DNA of 64,000 nucleotides from assembly GCF_016811995.1 (NCBI RefSeq), contig NZ_CP069159.1:3782001-3846000 (forward strand), given 5' to 3'. The position numbers were made by a program, and so were the translations under genes. The notes under the pieces were generated by a model. That model made no database searches. It was not told the DNA's origin and saw only the letters and a list, made by a program, of their open reading frames with translations. The number at the start of each line of letters is the position of its first letter. Within the stretch, counting starts at the first letter, position 1. Shown piece by piece: positions 1 through 11,505 of the stretch. Source of the stretch: Citrobacter sp. R56. GTDB taxonomy: Bacteria > Pseudomonadota > Gammaproteobacteria > Enterobacterales > Enterobacteriaceae.

Positions 1-891
1 TTTTTCCAGCGGCAGCGCATTCCAGTACTGCTGCCTGTCTTTATGCTGAAAGGGCACAAACAGCGCAGGTAACCCTGCGGCAGCAATCTCGCTCACGGTC
101 AATGCACCCGAACGACAAACAACCACATCTGCCCACGCGTAAGCGCCTGCCATGTCGTCAATAAACTCCGTCACCTTATGCTGCGGTTGCCCCGCCTGTG
201 CATAAGCGTCTTCAACCGTCTGCTGCGCGCCTTTACCGCTCTGATGCCAGATAGTGACCGCATCGCCAAGTTTTGCGGCAACCAGCGGTAGCGTCTGGTT
301 CAGAACGCGAGCGCCCTGGGAACCGCCAACCACCAGCAGACGAACCGGGCCTTCACGCCCCGCCAGACGCTCCTGCGGCAGAGGCAGCGCCAGCACGTCC
401 GTACGCACCGGATTCCCCACCACTTCCGCTTTCGGGAAGGCGCCAGGAAAAGCCTGCATAACCGTGGTTGCTATCTTCGCCAACCATTTATTGGTCAAAC
501 CGGCAATACCGTTCTGCTCATGCAGCACCACCGGGATCCCTAAAGACCAGGCAGCAAGGCCGCCGGGACCGGAAACATAGCCCCCCATGCCCAGCACCAC
601 GTCGGGTTTGAACTGTTGCATGATGGCGCGCGCCTGACGCCAGGCGTTAAAAATACGCAGCGGGGCGGCAAGCAATGCCTTGATCCCTTTGCCACGCAAA
701 CCGGAGATACGAATGAAGTCAATCTCAATGCCGTGTTTTGGCACTAAATCCGCTTCCATACGATCGGCGGTGCCCAGCCAGCGAACCTGCCAGCCCTGGG
801 CCATTAAATGGTGAGCAACGGCCAATCCTGGGAACACATGTCCGCCGGTACCGCCTGCCATCACCATTAACCGCTTCGGTTGACCACTCAT
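1..891 (-). CDS. murG: MurG, UDP-GlcNAc:undecaprenyl-PP-MurNAc-pentapeptide GlcNAc transferase (partial, C-terminus outside window)
   Basis: Peripheral inner-membrane GT-B glycosyltransferase that adds GlcNAc to lipid I to make lipid II, the last cytoplasmic step of peptidoglycan synthesis. The reverse frame runs open from the ATG at 891 to the window edge: 297 codons of a family usually about 355 residues long. The N-terminal glycine motif GGTGGH (residues 13-18), a GGYVSGPGG loop near 105, HEQN near 125 and GGSQGAR near 190 are all present. The missing end is the window boundary, not a truncation. The start overlaps the ftsW stop by four bases (ATGA), so the two genes are probably translationally coupled. 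It is the last visible gene of the dcw cluster. Confidence 0.97.
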   Translation of the reverse strand, partial: MSGQPKRLMVMAGGTGGHVFPGLAVAHHLMAQGWQVRWLGTADRMEADLVPKHGIEIDFIRISGLRGKGIKALLAAPLRIFNAWRQARAIMQQFKPDVVLGMGGYVSGPGGLAAWSLGIPVVLHEQNGIAGLTNKWLAKIATTVMQAFPGAFPKAEVVGNPVRTDVLALPLPQERLAGREGPVRLLVVGGSQGARVLNQTLPLVAAKLGDAVTIWHQSGKGAQQTVEDAYAQAGQPQHKVTEFIDDMAGAYAWADVVVCRSGALTVSEIAAAGLPALFVPFQHKDRQQYWNALPLEK

Positions 892-2132
892 CGTGAACCT
901 CGTGTAAACGCCTGCGCTTTTTCCAGACGCGTTTCATAATCAATACGTAACAAAAACATGATGGCTGTCGACATAATCAACAAACTCGAACCACCGTAGC
1001 TGATCAGCGGCAGCGTCAGACCTTTGGTCGGTAGCATACCGGCAGCTGCGCCAACGTTGACAAGTGCCTGGAAACTAAACCAGATACCGATCGAACAGGC
1101 GAGAAAACCGGAGAAACGGTGGTCAATTTCCAGCGCTTTACGCCCAATCGACATCGCGCGAAAAGCGACGAAGAATACCATTAAAAGTGCCAATACCACA
1201 CCGATATAACCCAGTTCTTCCCCAATAATGGCGAAGATAAAGTCGGTATGCGCCTCCGGCAGGTACTCCAGTTTTTGTACCGAATTCCCCAGTCCTTGCC
1301 CCCAGACTTCACCGCGACCAAATGCCATCAGCGATTGCGTTAACTGGTAACCGCTGCCAAACGGATCTTCCCAGGGGTTCCAGAAAGAGGTCACACGGCG
1401 AATACGATAAGGCTCGGCGAGGATCAGCAGAACAACCGCCGATATCCCCATCCCGATGATGGCGATGAACTGCCACAGTTTCGCCCCGGCAAGAAACAGC
1501 ATCGCCAGCGTGGTCACAAATAACACCACCACCGTACCGAGGTCAGGCTGCGCCAGCAAAAGCACTGCCAGCACCAGGATCACGCCCATCGGTTTTAAGA
1601 AGCCGCGCAGGTTATTACGCACCTCGTCGACCTTACGCACCAGGTAGTTCGCGAGGTAGCAGAACAGCGACAGCTTGGTGAATTCCGCAGGCTGAATACG
1701 CAGCGGCCCCAGTGCAATCCAACGCGATGCCCCGTTAACGGAACTCCCCACCACCAGTACGATCAACAGCATGATGATCGACGCAATCAGCATCGTGGTG
1801 CTGTACTTTTGCCAGAACTCCATCGGCAAACGCAGCGTGACCATCCCCAGGCAAAATGCCAGGAAAATATACAGCGCATCACGTTTGGCAAACAGGAACG
1901 GATCGTTCGCCAGTCTTTGCCCCACGGGCATCGACGCTGACGTCACCATCACGAAACCAATCGCCGCAAGTCCCAGGGTTAACCACAACAACATGCGGTC
2001 GTACATAATCAGGCTGTCCGCGTCTTTCTCACGCGAAGCCATCACCCAGCCCTTAAGCGCAGCAAAGCCCCATGCCAGGAGTCCAAATCCCGGCAGGCGC
2101 GGCATTCTCAGGCGAGGCAGAGAGAAGCGCAT
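888..2132 (-). CDS. ftsW: FtsW, septal peptidoglycan glycosyltransferase of the SEDS family
   Basis: Polytopic inner-membrane SEDS protein that polymerises lipid II at the division septum with its partner transpeptidase FtsI. The product is 414 residues, the length I recall for E. coli, with about ten hydrophobic segments from residue 45 on and the conserved [10 protein letters not shown] and [13 protein letters not shown] stretches. An in-frame TTG lies one codon upstream, but I chose the ATG at 2132 because it gives the family length and its A is shared with the murD TGA stop. It lies between murD and murG with no gaps, so it depends on upstream dcw transcription. Confidence 0.97.
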   Translation of the reverse strand: MRFSLPRLRMPRLPGFGLLAWGFAALKGWVMASREKDADSLIMYDRMLLWLTLGLAAIGFVMVTSASMPVGQRLANDPFLFAKRDALYIFLAFCLGMVTLRLPMEFWQKYSTTMLIASIIMLLIVLVVGSSVNGASRWIALGPLRIQPAEFTKLSLFCYLANYLVRKVDEVRNNLRGFLKPMGVILVLAVLLLAQPDLGTVVVLFVTTLAMLFLAGAKLWQFIAIIGMGISAVVLLILAEPYRIRRVTSFWNPWEDPFGSGYQLTQSLMAFGRGEVWGQGLGNSVQKLEYLPEAHTDFIFAIIGEELGYIGVVLALLMVFFVAFRAMSIGRKALEIDHRFSGFLACSIGIWFSFQALVNVGAAAGMLPTKGLTLPLISYGGSSLLIMSTAIMFLLRIDYETRLEKAQAFTRGSR

Positions 2133-3448
2133 CAACCCAACTCCTTCGCCAGGCGGGTAAATTCATCCCCCCGCTGCTCAAAATTCTTGAACTGATCGAG
2201 GCTGGCGCAGGCGGGCGACAACAGCACCATATCTCCCGGCTTCACGCGCGGCGCGATCAAACGCATCGCCTCTTCCATCGTTTCCGTCTGTTCAGCGACG
2301 TCCGGACGCAGTTCCGCCAGTTGTGCACCATCACGACCAAAGCAGTACAGACGAACACGATCGCCGTTCAAATAACGCCCCAACGAAGAGAAATCCGCTG
2401 ATTTACCATCTCCGCCGAGCAGCAGATGCAGCGTGCCATCGACATGCAGCCCCTTCAACGCCGCTTCGGTACTGCCTACATTGGTCGCTTTAGAATCGTT
2501 GATCCAGCGAACACCGTTATGCTCCAGCGCCAATTGGAAGCGATGCGCAAGACCGGTAAACGTCGTTAGCGCTTTCAGGCTGCTGGCACGAGGTAATCCT
2601 GCTGCGTCCGCCAGTGCCAGCGCCGCCAGCGCGTTGGTGTAGTTATGCTGACCGGAAAGCTTCATCTCTTTCACGTTCAGTATTTTTTCGCCTTTGACGC
2701 GCAGCCAGGTTTCGCCCTGCTGACGGTTAAGGTGATAGTCACCCATATTGACGCCAAAACTCACACAGCGCTCATCCGCACCGCGTACCGGCATGGTTAG
2801 CGCATCATCGGCATTGACCACGCACACTTTCGCATTCTCGTACACGCGCAGTTTTGCCGCGCGATACTGTTGAAGACCAAATGGATATCTGTCCATATGG
2901 TCTTCAGTCACGTTCAGAATCGTTGCGGCAACGGCCTGTAGACTGGACGTGGTTTCCAGTTGGAAACTGGACAGTTCAAGCACATAGAGTTCGCGATCGT
3001 CATCCAGCAACATCAGGGCTGGCAGACCGATATTGCCGCCCACACCGACGTTAACGCCTGCCGCTTTCGCCATTTCGCCGACCAGCGTCGTTACCGTGCT
3101 TTTACCGTTCGACCCGGTGATAGCGACAATGGGTGCCTGCGCTTCGCGACAGAACAGCTCAATGTCGCCCACAATTTCAATGCCCGCATCAGCAGCAGCG
3201 CGTAGTGAAGGATGCGCAAGGGCAATACCAGGGCTGGCAACCACCAGATCGGCGGCCAACAGCCACTCGTCGTTCAGGCTGCCAACGTGGCGTTCAACCG
3301 CTTCAGGTAATTTATCCAGTCCCGGCGGCGTCGCGCGGGTATCCATCACACGCGGCGTCACGCCGCGCGCGAGGAAAAAGTCCACGCAAGAAAGCCCGGT
3401 GAGACCCAGACCAATGATAACGACGTTTTTACCCTGGTAATCAGCCAT
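2132..3448 (-). CDS. murD: MurD, UDP-MurNAc-L-Ala:D-Glu ligase
   Basis: Cytoplasmic ATP-dependent Mur ligase that adds D-glutamate to UDP-MurNAc-L-alanine. The product is 438 residues, the same as E. coli. The N-terminal UDP-binding fold opens with GLGLTGLS (13-20), the ATP loop is GSNGKST (112-118), and the Mur central motif lies around [10 protein letters not shown]. The ligase C-terminal domain is complete. The gene starts two bases after mraY and its stop shares one base with ftsW, typical dcw packing. No unusual residues are visible. Confidence 0.97.
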   Translation of the reverse strand: MADYQGKNVVIIGLGLTGLSCVDFFLARGVTPRVMDTRATPPGLDKLPEAVERHVGSLNDEWLLAADLVVASPGIALAHPSLRAAADAGIEIVGDIELFCREAQAPIVAITGSNGKSTVTTLVGEMAKAAGVNVGVGGNIGLPALMLLDDDRELYVLELSSFQLETTSSLQAVAATILNVTEDHMDRYPFGLQQYRAAKLRVYENAKVCVVNADDALTMPVRGADERCVSFGVNMGDYHLNRQQGETWLRVKGEKILNVKEMKLSGQHNYTNALAALALADAAGLPRASSLKALTTFTGLAHRFQLALEHNGVRWINDSKATNVGSTEAALKGLHVDGTLHLLLGGDGKSADFSSLGRYLNGDRVRLYCFGRDGAQLAELRPDVAEQTETMEEAMRLIAPRVKPGDMVLLSPACASLDQFKNFEQRGDEFTRLAKELG

Positions 3449-3450
3449 GA

Positions 3451-4533
3451 TTAACGTACCTTCAGCGTTGCCAGGCCAATCAGCACCAGCATCAGCGAAA
3501 TAATCCAGAAGCGCACAATAACGCGCGGCTCCGGCCAGCCTTTCAGTTCATAGTGATGGTGAATCGGCGCCATGCGGAAAATACGCTGTCCGCGCAGCTT
3601 AAAGGAACCGACCTGCAGGATGACCGACAACGTTTCCACCACGAACACCCCACCCATAATCACCAGCAGGAATTCCTGGCGCAGCAGCACGGCGATAATC
3701 CCGAGCGCGCCGCCCAGCGCCAGTGAACCGACGTCACCCATAAAGACCTGCGCCGGATAGGTGTTAAACCACAGAAAGCCTAACCCCGCGCCGACAATCG
3801 CCGTACAGACAATCACCAGTTCACCAGCATGGCGTAAATAGGGAATGTGCAGGTAGCTGGCGAAGTTCATGTTACCGCTCGCCCACGCCACCAGCGCAAA
3901 ACCAGCCGCGACAAACACGGTTGGCATAATCGCCAGGCCATCAAGACCATCGGTCAGGTTGACCGCGTTCCCCGTCCCCACAATCACGAAGTACGCCAGC
4001 AGAACGTAGAACAGCCCCAGCTGAGGCATCACGTCTTTAAAGAACGGCACAACCAGTTGAGTGGCTGGCGTATCTTTGCCCGCCAGATAGAGGGCAAACG
4101 CCACGCCTAATGCGATGACGGACATCCAGAAATACTTCCAGCGCGCAATCAGGCCTTTCGTGTCTTTGCGGACCACTTTGCGATAGTCATCGACGAACCC
4201 AATAATGCCGTAGCCAACCAGCACGACCAATACACACCAGACATACGGGTTAGACGGGTATGCCCACAGCAGCACAGAAACGACAATCGCGGTCAGGATC
4301 ATAATGCCGCCCATCGTCGGCGTACCGCGCTTGCTGAAATGCGACTCCGGACCGTCGTTACGTACAACCTGGCCAAACGACAATTTTTGTAAACGGGCAA
4401 TCATGCGCGGGCCCATCCACAAAGAGATGAACAGCGCGGTCAGCAGGCTGACGATGGCGCGAAACGTCAGATACGAAAAGACGTTAAAGCCGGAATAATA
4501 TTTGACCAAATGTTCGGCCAGCCAAACTAACAT
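3451..4533 (-). CDS. mraY: MraY, phospho-MurNAc-pentapeptide translocase
   Basis: Integral membrane enzyme that moves phospho-MurNAc-pentapeptide from UDP to undecaprenyl phosphate, giving lipid I. The product is 360 residues, the usual length, with about ten membrane segments. The family signatures are present: GFVDDYRK with the paired aspartates near 115-116, [10 protein letters not shown], the [11 protein letters not shown] loop with the third catalytic aspartate, and the HHHYE cluster near 325. It overlaps the end of murF by seven bases. In this family MraY is the target of phage lysis proteins and several antibiotics; nothing here departs from the usual form. Confidence 0.97.
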   Translation of the reverse strand: MLVWLAEHLVKYYSGFNVFSYLTFRAIVSLLTALFISLWMGPRMIARLQKLSFGQVVRNDGPESHFSKRGTPTMGGIMILTAIVVSVLLWAYPSNPYVWCVLVVLVGYGIIGFVDDYRKVVRKDTKGLIARWKYFWMSVIALGVAFALYLAGKDTPATQLVVPFFKDVMPQLGLFYVLLAYFVIVGTGNAVNLTDGLDGLAIMPTVFVAAGFALVAWASGNMNFASYLHIPYLRHAGELVIVCTAIVGAGLGFLWFNTYPAQVFMGDVGSLALGGALGIIAVLLRQEFLLVIMGGVFVVETLSVILQVGSFKLRGQRIFRMAPIHHHYELKGWPEPRVIVRFWIISLMLVLIGLATLKVR

Positions 4534-5885
4534 GTCCCATTCTCCTGTAATGCGCGTACTACCTCTTCCATGGCGGCACTACGTGAACCTTTCACTAAAA
4601 CAGTCATTGTCTGATGCTCTGCAACCAGCGCCTTAAGACGCGCCACTAACGCAGATTTGTCAGCAAAATGCTCGCCGACGCCGCTGGCGTTACTGATGGC
4701 CTGGCTCAGTTTCCCTGTACTCAATACACAATCGATATCTGCCGCTTTCGCCGCCTCGCCGACCTGCACATGGCACGCTTCGCTTTCTGCCCCCAGTTCT
4801 GCCATATCGCCAACCACCAACACACGGAAGCCCGGCATTTCAGAAAGAACCTGAACGGCGGCGGTCATCGACCCCACATTGGCGTTGTAGGAGTCATCAA
4901 GCAGCAGCTGGTTTTCTGCCAGTGGGATCGGGAATAAACGGCCAGGTACGGCTGTTAAATTAGCCAGACCCGCTTTGATAGCCTCAAGCGGCGCGCCAAC
5001 CGCCATCGACAGCGCGCTCGCAGCAAGCGCGTTGGCGATGTTGTGGCGACCAGGTAACGGCAGTAGCACATCAATGCTGCCCTTCGGGGTTTGCAGAGAA
5101 AATGTTGTGCCATGCAGCGTCACGTGGATTTGGGTTGCCGTGAAATCACTGTTGGCGGCATTGGGCGAAAAGCGCCAGACAGTGCGATCGCCAATGATGC
5201 TCTGCCAGTTCAGCCAGTCGTTGTTATCGGCATTCAAGATGGCAATGCCGTTTTCCTGCAGACCGGTAAAGATTTCGCCTTTGGCTTTCGCTACACCCGC
5301 CAGCGAGCCGAACCCTTCCAGGTGCGCCGCAGCGAGATTGTTCACCAGCGCCGCTTCCGGACGCGTCAGGCCAACGGTCCAGGCAATTTCACCCTGGTGG
5401 TTAGCGCCTAATTCAATCACCGCATAGTCATAATCATGATTCAGACGTAGCAGCGTCATCGGCACGCCGATGTCGTTATTGAGATTGCCGGCGGTGTACA
5501 AGGTGTTTCCGCACTGGCTCAGAATGGCCGCCGTCATCTCTTTAACCGATGTTTTACCGGATGAACCGGTCAATGCCACCACGCGGGTCGGAACCTGCGC
5601 GCGTACCCACGCCGCCAGTTCACCAAACGCCAGACGCGTGTCTTTGACAATCAGTTGCGGGAGGGAGATATCCAGCGGACGGCTGACCAGCAGCGCCCCT
5701 GCCCCGCCTGCTTTTGCTTTATCGGCAAAATCGTGGGCGTCGAAGCGTTCGCCTTTCAGCGCCACAAACAGGCAGCCCGGCGTCAGTTGACGCGTATCGG
5801 TCGTTACCGCGTCCAGCGTCAAATCGGCACCTTGCAACTCGCCATGCAGAATCTCAGCCAGTTGGCTGAGCGTTACGCTAATCAT
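4527..5885 (-). CDS. murF: MurF, UDP-MurNAc-tripeptide:D-Ala-D-Ala ligase
   Basis: Cytoplasmic ATP-dependent ligase that adds D-Ala-D-Ala to UDP-MurNAc-tripeptide, completing the pentapeptide precursor. The product is 452 residues, the same as E. coli. The ATP loop GSSGKT lies at 107-112, followed by the [13 protein letters not shown] and [10 protein letters not shown] stretches of the central domain and the [11 protein letters not shown] segment of the C-terminal domain. The start overlaps the murE stop by four bases, and the end overlaps mraY by seven, so coupled translation is likely. Confidence 0.97.
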   Translation of the reverse strand: MISVTLSQLAEILHGELQGADLTLDAVTTDTRQLTPGCLFVALKGERFDAHDFADKAKAGGAGALLVSRPLDISLPQLIVKDTRLAFGELAAWVRAQVPTRVVALTGSSGKTSVKEMTAAILSQCGNTLYTAGNLNNDIGVPMTLLRLNHDYDYAVIELGANHQGEIAWTVGLTRPEAALVNNLAAAHLEGFGSLAGVAKAKGEIFTGLQENGIAILNADNNDWLNWQSIIGDRTVWRFSPNAANSDFTATQIHVTLHGTTFSLQTPKGSIDVLLPLPGRHNIANALAASALSMAVGAPLEAIKAGLANLTAVPGRLFPIPLAENQLLLDDSYNANVGSMTAAVQVLSEMPGFRVLVVGDMAELGAESEACHVQVGEAAKAADIDCVLSTGKLSQAISNASGVGEHFADKSALVARLKALVAEHQTMTVLVKGSRSAAMEEVVRALQENGTC

Positions 5886-7369
5886 GCGATAACCCCCAGC
5901 AGACGCGCGGCGGTCACACGATCGGAATAGTCAAGACGCTGGGAGCCGACGATCTGATAATCCTCATGACCCTTACCCGCAATCAGTACGACGTCGTCTT
6001 CTTTCGCTTGCATAATGGCGTTGGTGACGGCTTCGGCACGGCCTTCCATCACCTTCGCATGCCCGGCGTCCAGCATTCCGGCAAGGATATCGTTGATAAT
6101 GGCGCGCGGCTCTTCAGTACGCGGGTTGTCGTCGGTCACCACCGCCACATCAGCAAATTGTTCAGCAATCGCGCCCATTAGCGGACGTTTGCCTTTGTCG
6201 CGATCGCCGCCGCAGCCGAAGACGCACCACAGTTTGCCTGCGCAATGCAGGCGTGCCGCTTCGAGCGCTTTTTCCAGCGCGTCCGGCGTATGGGCGTAGT
6301 CAACAACGACAGTCGGTTTACCCGGCGCACTGAAGACTTCCATGCGCCCGCAAACGGGCTGCAGGCGGGAGGCTGTTTTCAGCAGTTCTGCCAACGGATA
6401 ACCCAACGCCAGCAGCGTAGCCAGCGCCAGCAGAAGGTTGCTGACGTTAAACGCGCCCATCAGACGGCTTTCAATCTCGCCTTCGCCCCAACTGGAAGCA
6501 AAACGAATGGTCGCTCCGCTGTCGTGGTAATTCACCTCAACGGCTTTCAACCAACGGCCATGGCAGTTGGGATTAATACGGTCTTCCATCGAAACGGCAA
6601 CCGCGTCCGGCAGTTTCGCCAGCCAGCGACGCCCCACGTCATCATCAGCATTAACAATCGCCTGACCGCAGTGATGCGTGGAGTACAGCAGCCATTTCGC
6701 CGCTTCGTAATGCTCCATGTCACCGTGATAGTCGAGGTGATCACGACTTAAATTCGTAAAGACTGACGCCGCAAATTTCAGCGCTGCAACGCGGTGTTGC
6801 ACCAGGCCATGAGAAGAGACTTCCATCGCGCCGAGTGTCGCGCCCTGTTCTACCAGTCCCGCCAGCACATGCTGGACATCAACCGCTGAACCGGTGGTAT
6901 TTTCCGTCGGGATCACTTTGCCCAGCAGACCATTACCTACCGTACCCATCACTGCGCTGGTTTCGCCGAGCAATTGGCTCCATTGCGCCAGCAGTTGGGT
7001 GGTTGTGGTTTTACCGTTTGTGCCGGTCACGCCCACCAGACGCATTCTTTCTGAGGGTTCATGATAGAAGCGACCAGCCAGTGCAGATAAACGCTCGTTG
7101 AGCTGGCTGAGATAGATGACCGGAACGCCGTGCATTTCACGGATCTCACCGTCGGTCGCCTCATCTTTTGCCTCTGCAATAATGGCAGCCACACCTTGCG
7201 CTATCGCCTGCGGGATATATCGACGCCCGTCCGCCTGATGACCTTTTACTGCCACAAAGAGATCGCCCGATGCAGCCACACGGCTGTCGAGTGTCATCTC
7301 CCGCAGTGCTCGCTCTGGTGCGCCCGGCACCCATGGAGCAAGAAGGTCGCGCAAATTACGATCTGCCAC
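5882..7369 (-). CDS. murE: MurE, UDP-MurNAc-L-Ala-D-Glu:meso-diaminopimelate ligase
   Basis: Cytoplasmic Mur ligase that adds the third stem amino acid. The product is 495 residues, E. coli length. The ATP motif GTNGKTTT lies near 116-123, and the DNPRTEEP motif near 413, whose arginine selects meso-diaminopimelate rather than lysine, is intact, as expected for a Gram-negative wall. Lysine of the active site lies in the [20 protein letters not shown] region typical of the family. The start lies 14 bases inside the end of ftsI. Confidence 0.97.
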   Translation of the reverse strand: MADRNLRDLLAPWVPGAPERALREMTLDSRVAASGDLFVAVKGHQADGRRYIPQAIAQGVAAIIAEAKDEATDGEIREMHGVPVIYLSQLNERLSALAGRFYHEPSERMRLVGVTGTNGKTTTTQLLAQWSQLLGETSAVMGTVGNGLLGKVIPTENTTGSAVDVQHVLAGLVEQGATLGAMEVSSHGLVQHRVAALKFAASVFTNLSRDHLDYHGDMEHYEAAKWLLYSTHHCGQAIVNADDDVGRRWLAKLPDAVAVSMEDRINPNCHGRWLKAVEVNYHDSGATIRFASSWGEGEIESRLMGAFNVSNLLLALATLLALGYPLAELLKTASRLQPVCGRMEVFSAPGKPTVVVDYAHTPDALEKALEAARLHCAGKLWCVFGCGGDRDKGKRPLMGAIAEQFADVAVVTDDNPRTEEPRAIINDILAGMLDAGHAKVMEGRAEAVTNAIMQAKEDDVVLIAGKGHEDYQIVGSQRLDYSDRVTAARLLGVIA

Positions 7370-9122
7370 CTGTTCCCTCGCCTTGATTAATTACGAATTC
7401 ACTTTTCTCGCCCGTTGCCAGTGCGTCCGGTTCGATGTTCATGGTGCGCAGTACGCCGCCCATGATGGCACCAAAGACCGGCGCGGAAACGGCGCCGCCG
7501 TAGTATTTACCCGCCTGCGGATCGTTGATAACAACAACCAGCGCAAAGCGCGGCTGACTCGCAGGTGCAACGCCTGCGGTATACGCAATGTATTTATTGA
7601 TGTAGCGCCCGTCCGGCCCCACTTTTTTCGCCGTACCGGTTTTAATGGCGATGCGATAACCTTTGATCGCGGCCTTCACGCCGCCGCCGCCCGGTAACGC
7701 CACGCTTTCCATCATGTGCACGACGGTACGAACGGTAGATTCCGGGAAAATACGCTCGCCCGGAACGGGCGGGTCAACTTTGGTAATTGAGAGCGGGCGA
7801 TAGACGCCGTAGCTGCCAATCGTTGCATAGACTCGCGCTAACTGTAACGGCGTTACCATTAGCCCGTAGCCGAAAGAGAAGGTGGCCCTCTCTATGTCAG
7901 ACCACCGTTGTTTTTGAGGATATAAGCCACTGCGTTCTCCGACCAACCCCAAATTGGTCGCTTTTCCCAGCCCAAAACGTGAGTAAGTATCTACTAACGC
8001 TGAGGACGGCATCGCTAACGCCAGCTTAGAAACACCGACGTTACTCGACTTCTGTAAAACCCCGGTAAGGGTCAGTTCGCTGTAACGCGCCACGTCTTTG
8101 ATTTCGTGACCGTTAATTCGGTAGGGAATGGTGTTGAGTACGGTATTTTCACGCACCACGCCGCGTTGTAGCGCGGTCATCACCACCATCGGTTTGACGG
8201 TTGACCCCGGTTCGAAGACGTCGGTAATGGTACGGTTACGCATGACATCTTTCTGCGTGCCGGTCAGGTTGTTCGGGTTATAAGACGGGCTGTTAGCCAT
8301 CGCCAGCACTTCGCCAGTGCTCACATCCACCAGCACGGCGCTACCCGACTCCGCCTTGTTAAAGGCTACAGCGTTATTCAGCTCGCGATACACCAGCGCC
8401 TGTAAGCGTTCATCAATGCTCAACGCCAGGTTATGCGCCGCCTGACTGTCGGTAGAAGAGATATCCTCAATGACGCGACCATAGCGATCTTTACGCACAA
8501 CACGTTCGCCCGGCTGACCCGTAAGCCACTTATCAAAGCTCTTCTCAACGCCTTCAATACCCTGACTGTCGACGTTGGTAAAACCAATGAGGTGAGCGGT
8601 CACTTCTCCGGAAGGATAGTAACGGCGGGATTCTTCACGCAGATGAATACCAGGAAGCTTCAGCTTTTTGATGTAATCGCCAAGATCCGGGTTTACCTGA
8701 CGCGCCAGATAAATAAAGCGGCCTCTTGGATTCGCGTTAACCCGCGCCGCCAGCTGATCGAGCGGCATTTTCAGCGCGTCAGCCAGCGCTTTCCAGCGAT
8801 TATCCAGCGTAATGCCACCGGCATCATGCAGCTCTTTCGGATCGGCCCAAATCGCTTTTACCGGGACACTCACAGCCAGCGGACGACCAGAGCGATCGGT
8901 TATCATACCGCGTGATGTTGCGACTTCCTGCACACGCAGAGAACGCATGTCCCCCTGGCGCACCAGCATATCCGGCGCGATGATCTGTAGCCAGGCCGCG
9001 CGACCCAACAGAAAAACCAGCGCCAGTAAAATGCAGCCGCACAGCAACGCAAAACGCCAACTGATAAAGTTGGGCTGTTCTTCCTGGCGTTTTGGTTTGA
9101 GCGTTTTTGCCGCTGCTTTCAT
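7356..9122 (-). CDS. ftsI: FtsI (PBP3), septal peptidoglycan transpeptidase
   Basis: Class B penicillin-binding protein, the DD-transpeptidase of septal wall synthesis. The product is 588 residues, as in E. coli. A short cytoplasmic tail is followed by one membrane anchor at about 24-40, the pedestal domain, then the transpeptidase domain with all three penicillin-binding motifs: STVK (serine 307), SSN (about 359-361) and KTGT (about 494-497). The C-terminus is of the kind processed by Prc in E. coli. It starts 15 bases after ftsL. No insertion is visible behind residue 333, the site of some resistance-linked insertions in E. coli. Confidence 0.97.
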   Translation of the reverse strand: MKAAAKTLKPKRQEEQPNFISWRFALLCGCILLALVFLLGRAAWLQIIAPDMLVRQGDMRSLRVQEVATSRGMITDRSGRPLAVSVPVKAIWADPKELHDAGGITLDNRWKALADALKMPLDQLAARVNANPRGRFIYLARQVNPDLGDYIKKLKLPGIHLREESRRYYPSGEVTAHLIGFTNVDSQGIEGVEKSFDKWLTGQPGERVVRKDRYGRVIEDISSTDSQAAHNLALSIDERLQALVYRELNNAVAFNKAESGSAVLVDVSTGEVLAMANSPSYNPNNLTGTQKDVMRNRTITDVFEPGSTVKPMVVMTALQRGVVRENTVLNTIPYRINGHEIKDVARYSELTLTGVLQKSSNVGVSKLALAMPSSALVDTYSRFGLGKATNLGLVGERSGLYPQKQRWSDIERATFSFGYGLMVTPLQLARVYATIGSYGVYRPLSITKVDPPVPGERIFPESTVRTVVHMMESVALPGGGGVKAAIKGYRIAIKTGTAKKVGPDGRYINKYIAYTAGVAPASQPRFALVVVINDPQAGKYYGGAVSAPVFGAIMGGVLRTMNIEPDALATGEKSEFVINQGEGTGGRS

Positions 9123-9137
9123 GCGTCGCGTTTATCC

Positions 9138-9503
9138 TTATTTTTGCACTACGATATTTTCTTGTGAGGGATCAACATGCTGCAACTGCAGTTTTTCCGT
9201 TGCAATCCGTTCCACCCGGCTATGATCGCCGAGCGCATTCTCTTCAAGGATCAGGTTGCGCCATTCGATATCCAACGCATCCCGCTCCAGAACCAATTGC
9301 TCACGCTGCGCGGTCAATAGTCGCGTGTGATGCGCCGTGGTGACAACAGTCACCGCCGTCAAAATGATGCAAATGAACAGGCAGAGTGGCAGCTTCCCGT
9401 ACCGCAAAAGATCGTCACCGATCACGCCAGGCAAAGCATGGCGCTCGTTGCTTCCTATTGATCCCTTAACTTTGCTGAGGGCATCTGTCACTCTGCTGAT
9501 CAT
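9138..9503 (-). CDS. ftsL: FtsL, division protein of the FtsQLB complex
   Basis: Small bitopic inner-membrane divisome protein of 121 residues, same as E. coli. It has a cytoplasmic tail of about 35 residues, one membrane segment ([19 protein letters not shown]) and a periplasmic leucine-zipper coiled coil (about 60-100, [20 protein letters not shown]). It pairs with FtsB and signals to FtsW-FtsI. The start overlaps the rsmH stop by four bases and the gene precedes ftsI by 15 bases. Confidence 0.96.
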   Translation of the reverse strand: MISRVTDALSKVKGSIGSNERHALPGVIGDDLLRYGKLPLCLFICIILTAVTVVTTAHHTRLLTAQREQLVLERDALDIEWRNLILEENALGDHSRVERIATEKLQLQHVDPSQENIVVQK

Positions 9504-10441
9504 GCGTTCGTCCTCTCTGCAATTCGCAGAACTGAACTACGGGCACGTGGATTCTCTGCCACCTCTTCTTCGCCCGGCATCAACTTACCTAACGCTCGCA
9601 ACTCGCGGCCACCCAGCTTTTTGAGCTGATCTTCCGTCATCGGCAATCCTGCTGGTACTTGCGGACCGCGACTTTGCTCACGCATAAAGCGCTTCACAAT
9701 ACGGTCTTCCAGCGAGTGGAAACTGATGATGGAAAGTCGCCCTCCCGGGGCCAGCACGCTGAGCGAGCTTTTTAGCGCCTGCTCTATCTCCTCCAGTTCA
9801 CTGTTCACCCAAATGCGCACCGCCTGGAAGGTACGGGTCGCGGGATGTTTATGTTTGTCCTTCACCGGCGTCGCCGCCGCAATCACCTCTGCAAGCTCTT
9901 TGGTACGCGTCATCGGTTCAATGCGGTTACGTTCAACAATGGCGCGGGCAATGCGTTTACCAAAACGCTCCTCGCCAAAGGTTTTGATCACCCAGGCGAT
10001 GTCTGCTTCTTCAGCGGTTTGCAGCCATTCGGCAGCAGACTGACCGCGCGTCGGATCCATTCGCATATCCAACGGACCGTCACGCATGAAGGAAAAGCCG
10101 CGCTCGGCATCATCGAGTTGCGGAGAAGAGACGCCAAGATCGAGAAGGATTCCGTCAATCTTACCCGTCAGTTCACGCTCGGCGACGTACTCAGCCAGCG
10201 CAGAGAAAGGTCCATGAATGATGGAGAAGCGAGGATCATTGATGGTTTGGGCAACGGCAATAGCCTGCGGATCGCGATCGATTGCCAGTAAACGTCCGTT
10301 GTCGCCAAGTTGCGACAGGATCAGACGTGAGTGACCACCGCGACCAAATGTCCCATCAATGTAAATGCCGTCAGGGCGAATGTTCAGACCGTTTACGGCC
10401 TCGTCCAGCAGCACCGTTGTATGTTTAAAATTTTCCATCAT
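9500..10441 (-). CDS. rsmH: RsmH, 16S rRNA m4C1402 methyltransferase
   Basis: SAM-dependent N4-methyltransferase for cytosine 1402 of 16S rRNA (formerly mraW). The product is 313 residues. Family blocks visible are [23 protein letters not shown] (SAM-binding loop), [24 protein letters not shown] and [13 protein letters not shown]. Three ATG codons stand in a row at the start (10444, 10441, 10438). I chose 10441 to match the known 313-residue length, leaving two bases after the mraZ stop. It is second in the dcw operon. Confidence 0.95.
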   Translation of the reverse strand: MMENFKHTTVLLDEAVNGLNIRPDGIYIDGTFGRGGHSRLILSQLGDNGRLLAIDRDPQAIAVAQTINDPRFSIIHGPFSALAEYVAERELTGKIDGILLDLGVSSPQLDDAERGFSFMRDGPLDMRMDPTRGQSAAEWLQTAEEADIAWVIKTFGEERFGKRIARAIVERNRIEPMTRTKELAEVIAAATPVKDKHKHPATRTFQAVRIWVNSELEEIEQALKSSLSVLAPGGRLSIISFHSLEDRIVKRFMREQSRGPQVPAGLPMTEDQLKKLGGRELRALGKLMPGEEEVAENPRARSSVLRIAERTNA

Positions 10442-10443
10442 CA

Positions 10444-10902
10444 TTATAGAGACAAGTCCTGCAGTCGCTCCGACAAGGTTTCGGTAACAGACTGCTCAGC
10501 GTCGATATCTTCCTTGACCCGTTGATACCAGGTCGTTTCATCCCACAGTTCAAATTTGTTGAACTGTCCAACCAGCATCACTTCTTTCGTCAGTGCGGCA
10601 TGTTGCCGCAGAATCGGCGCGATCAATAGACGACCGGCACTGTCCATCTGACATTCGCTGGCATGTCCCAATAGTAAGCGCTGCACGCGGCGCTCAACCG
10701 GATTCATGCTCGACAGACGCGATAATTTTTGCTCGATAACTTCCCATTCAGGCAGGGGGTACAGCAGCAGGCACGGGTGATGAATGTCAATGGTACACAC
10801 CATTTGACCGGTAGCGCTCTCGAGCAGTTGATCCCGATAACGGGTGGGCACAGATAAGCGCCCTTTACTGTCGAGATTGACTAACGTTGCTCCCCGGAAC
10901 AT
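10444..10902 (-). CDS. mraZ: MraZ, transcriptional repressor of the dcw cluster
   Basis: First gene of the cluster. The 152-residue product has two AbrB/SpoVT-like MraZ domains, each with the DxxGR signature ([10 protein letters not shown] near 11 and [11 protein letters not shown] near 90). In E. coli MraZ binds TGGGN repeats in its own promoter and represses mraZ-rsmH. An in-frame ATG exists 12 codons upstream, but that extension would run through the MraZ repeats themselves; the ATG at 10902 gives the family start MFRGA and has a GGTGAG Shine-Dalgarno stretch upstream. Confidence 0.96.
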   Translation of the reverse strand: MFRGATLVNLDSKGRLSVPTRYRDQLLESATGQMVCTIDIHHPCLLLYPLPEWEVIEQKLSRLSSMNPVERRVQRLLLGHASECQMDSAGRLLIAPILRQHAALTKEVMLVGQFNKFELWDETTWYQRVKEDIDAEQSVTETLSERLQDLSL

Positions 10903-10920
10903 GCCAGCCTCACCCCCAAT

Positions 10921-10945
10921 TACCACTTTATCCCACAAAATCCCA
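10921..10945 (-). promoter_or_regulatory. MraZ-box repeats in the mraZ leader
   Basis: Reading the minus strand, TGGGA-N5-TGGGA-N5-TGGTA occurs at exact ten-base steps (10941-10945, 10931-10935, 10921-10925). This matches the TGGG-type direct repeats with five-base spacers known to bind E. coli MraZ. The third copy is degenerate. The array lies between the -10 region and the mraZ start, where bound MraZ would block transcription. Confidence 0.85.
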
Positions 10946-10953
10946 CTTAAAGG

Positions 10954-10983
10954 AGTTTACGGAGCGGAGGAAAAGCTTGTCAA
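10954..10983 (-). promoter_or_regulatory. Promoter of the dcw cluster (Pmra)
   Basis: On the minus strand a perfect -35 TTGACA (10978-10983) is followed, 17-18 bases on, by GTAAAC/TAAACT (10954-10960) as the -10. The MraZ repeats begin just downstream. This is the arrangement of the E. coli mra promoter that drives the cluster down to ftsW and beyond. Confidence 0.85.
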
Positions 10984-11449
10984 GCCAGTAGCAACGCTTA
11001 CCGGAGCAAAAAACCCAATGTTTACGGCTAATATCAGCGTTGATTAAATTACGTCCAACGAACGAAGCAAATTAACGTCATGAATATTTGTAAGAAAAAA
11101 AACAAAAACTCATCACCGTTTAAAACGACTCAATACCATCTGAAGAAAATATAAAGTGTCAGTTTGCGACGCGAGCGGCATTTTAGGACATATTGCAACG
11201 GGATAACAGTACCTGTTTATCGGTCGTTATGCCCCTTACAGCCAGGGAGTACGATGCGTTACCGCATCAGGGAAGGAAAGTGTTTGTTAATTCGGCAATT
11301 CCCCACAAGCATGTAACAAAATAATACAAGAGCAACCTGCCGTTACCGCCCAATAACCTGAAAAAGGGTTGTGAGAGTGCAATCAGGATTATTTATAAGA
11401 TATCTCAGCGAGATTTTAAGGAATAATCTTAATTCTGATACGGTTATTG
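10984..11449. other. Gene-free stretch between the mraZ promoter and the cra terminator
   Basis: About 470 bases without a credible gene. It is AT-rich and contains a short perfect hairpin, GATGCG-TTAC-CGCATC (11253-11268), with no T-run. The only short plus-strand frame (11080-11154, 24 codons) lacks a ribosome binding site. E. coli also has a long gap here, so it may hold further mra regulatory DNA, but I cannot assign any site. Confidence 0.5.
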
Positions 11450-11498
11450 ATTTTCTTTTTTTATTTCCCCCGCACCTAAGCATTTTCTGGCGCGGGGG
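11450..11498 (-). terminator. Intrinsic terminator of cra
   Basis: On the minus strand, seven-base arms CCCCCGC (11492-11498, read in reverse) and GCGGGGG (11467-11473) enclose an 18-base loop. They are followed by a T-rich run within 11450-11466. The terminator begins eight bases after the cra stop and separates cra from the dcw operon. Confidence 0.85.
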
Positions 11499-11505
11499 TA
11501 TTAAC

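Noticed and set aside
7356-9122. FtsO sRNA inside ftsI
   Set aside because: An sRNA of this name is reported from within E. coli ftsI, but I cannot recognise its ends or a terminator here by eye, so I do not call it.
11080-11154. Twenty-four-codon plus-strand frame in the mraZ-cra gap
   Set aside because: Lysine/asparagine-rich by chance in AT-rich DNA, no Shine-Dalgarno and no known counterpart.
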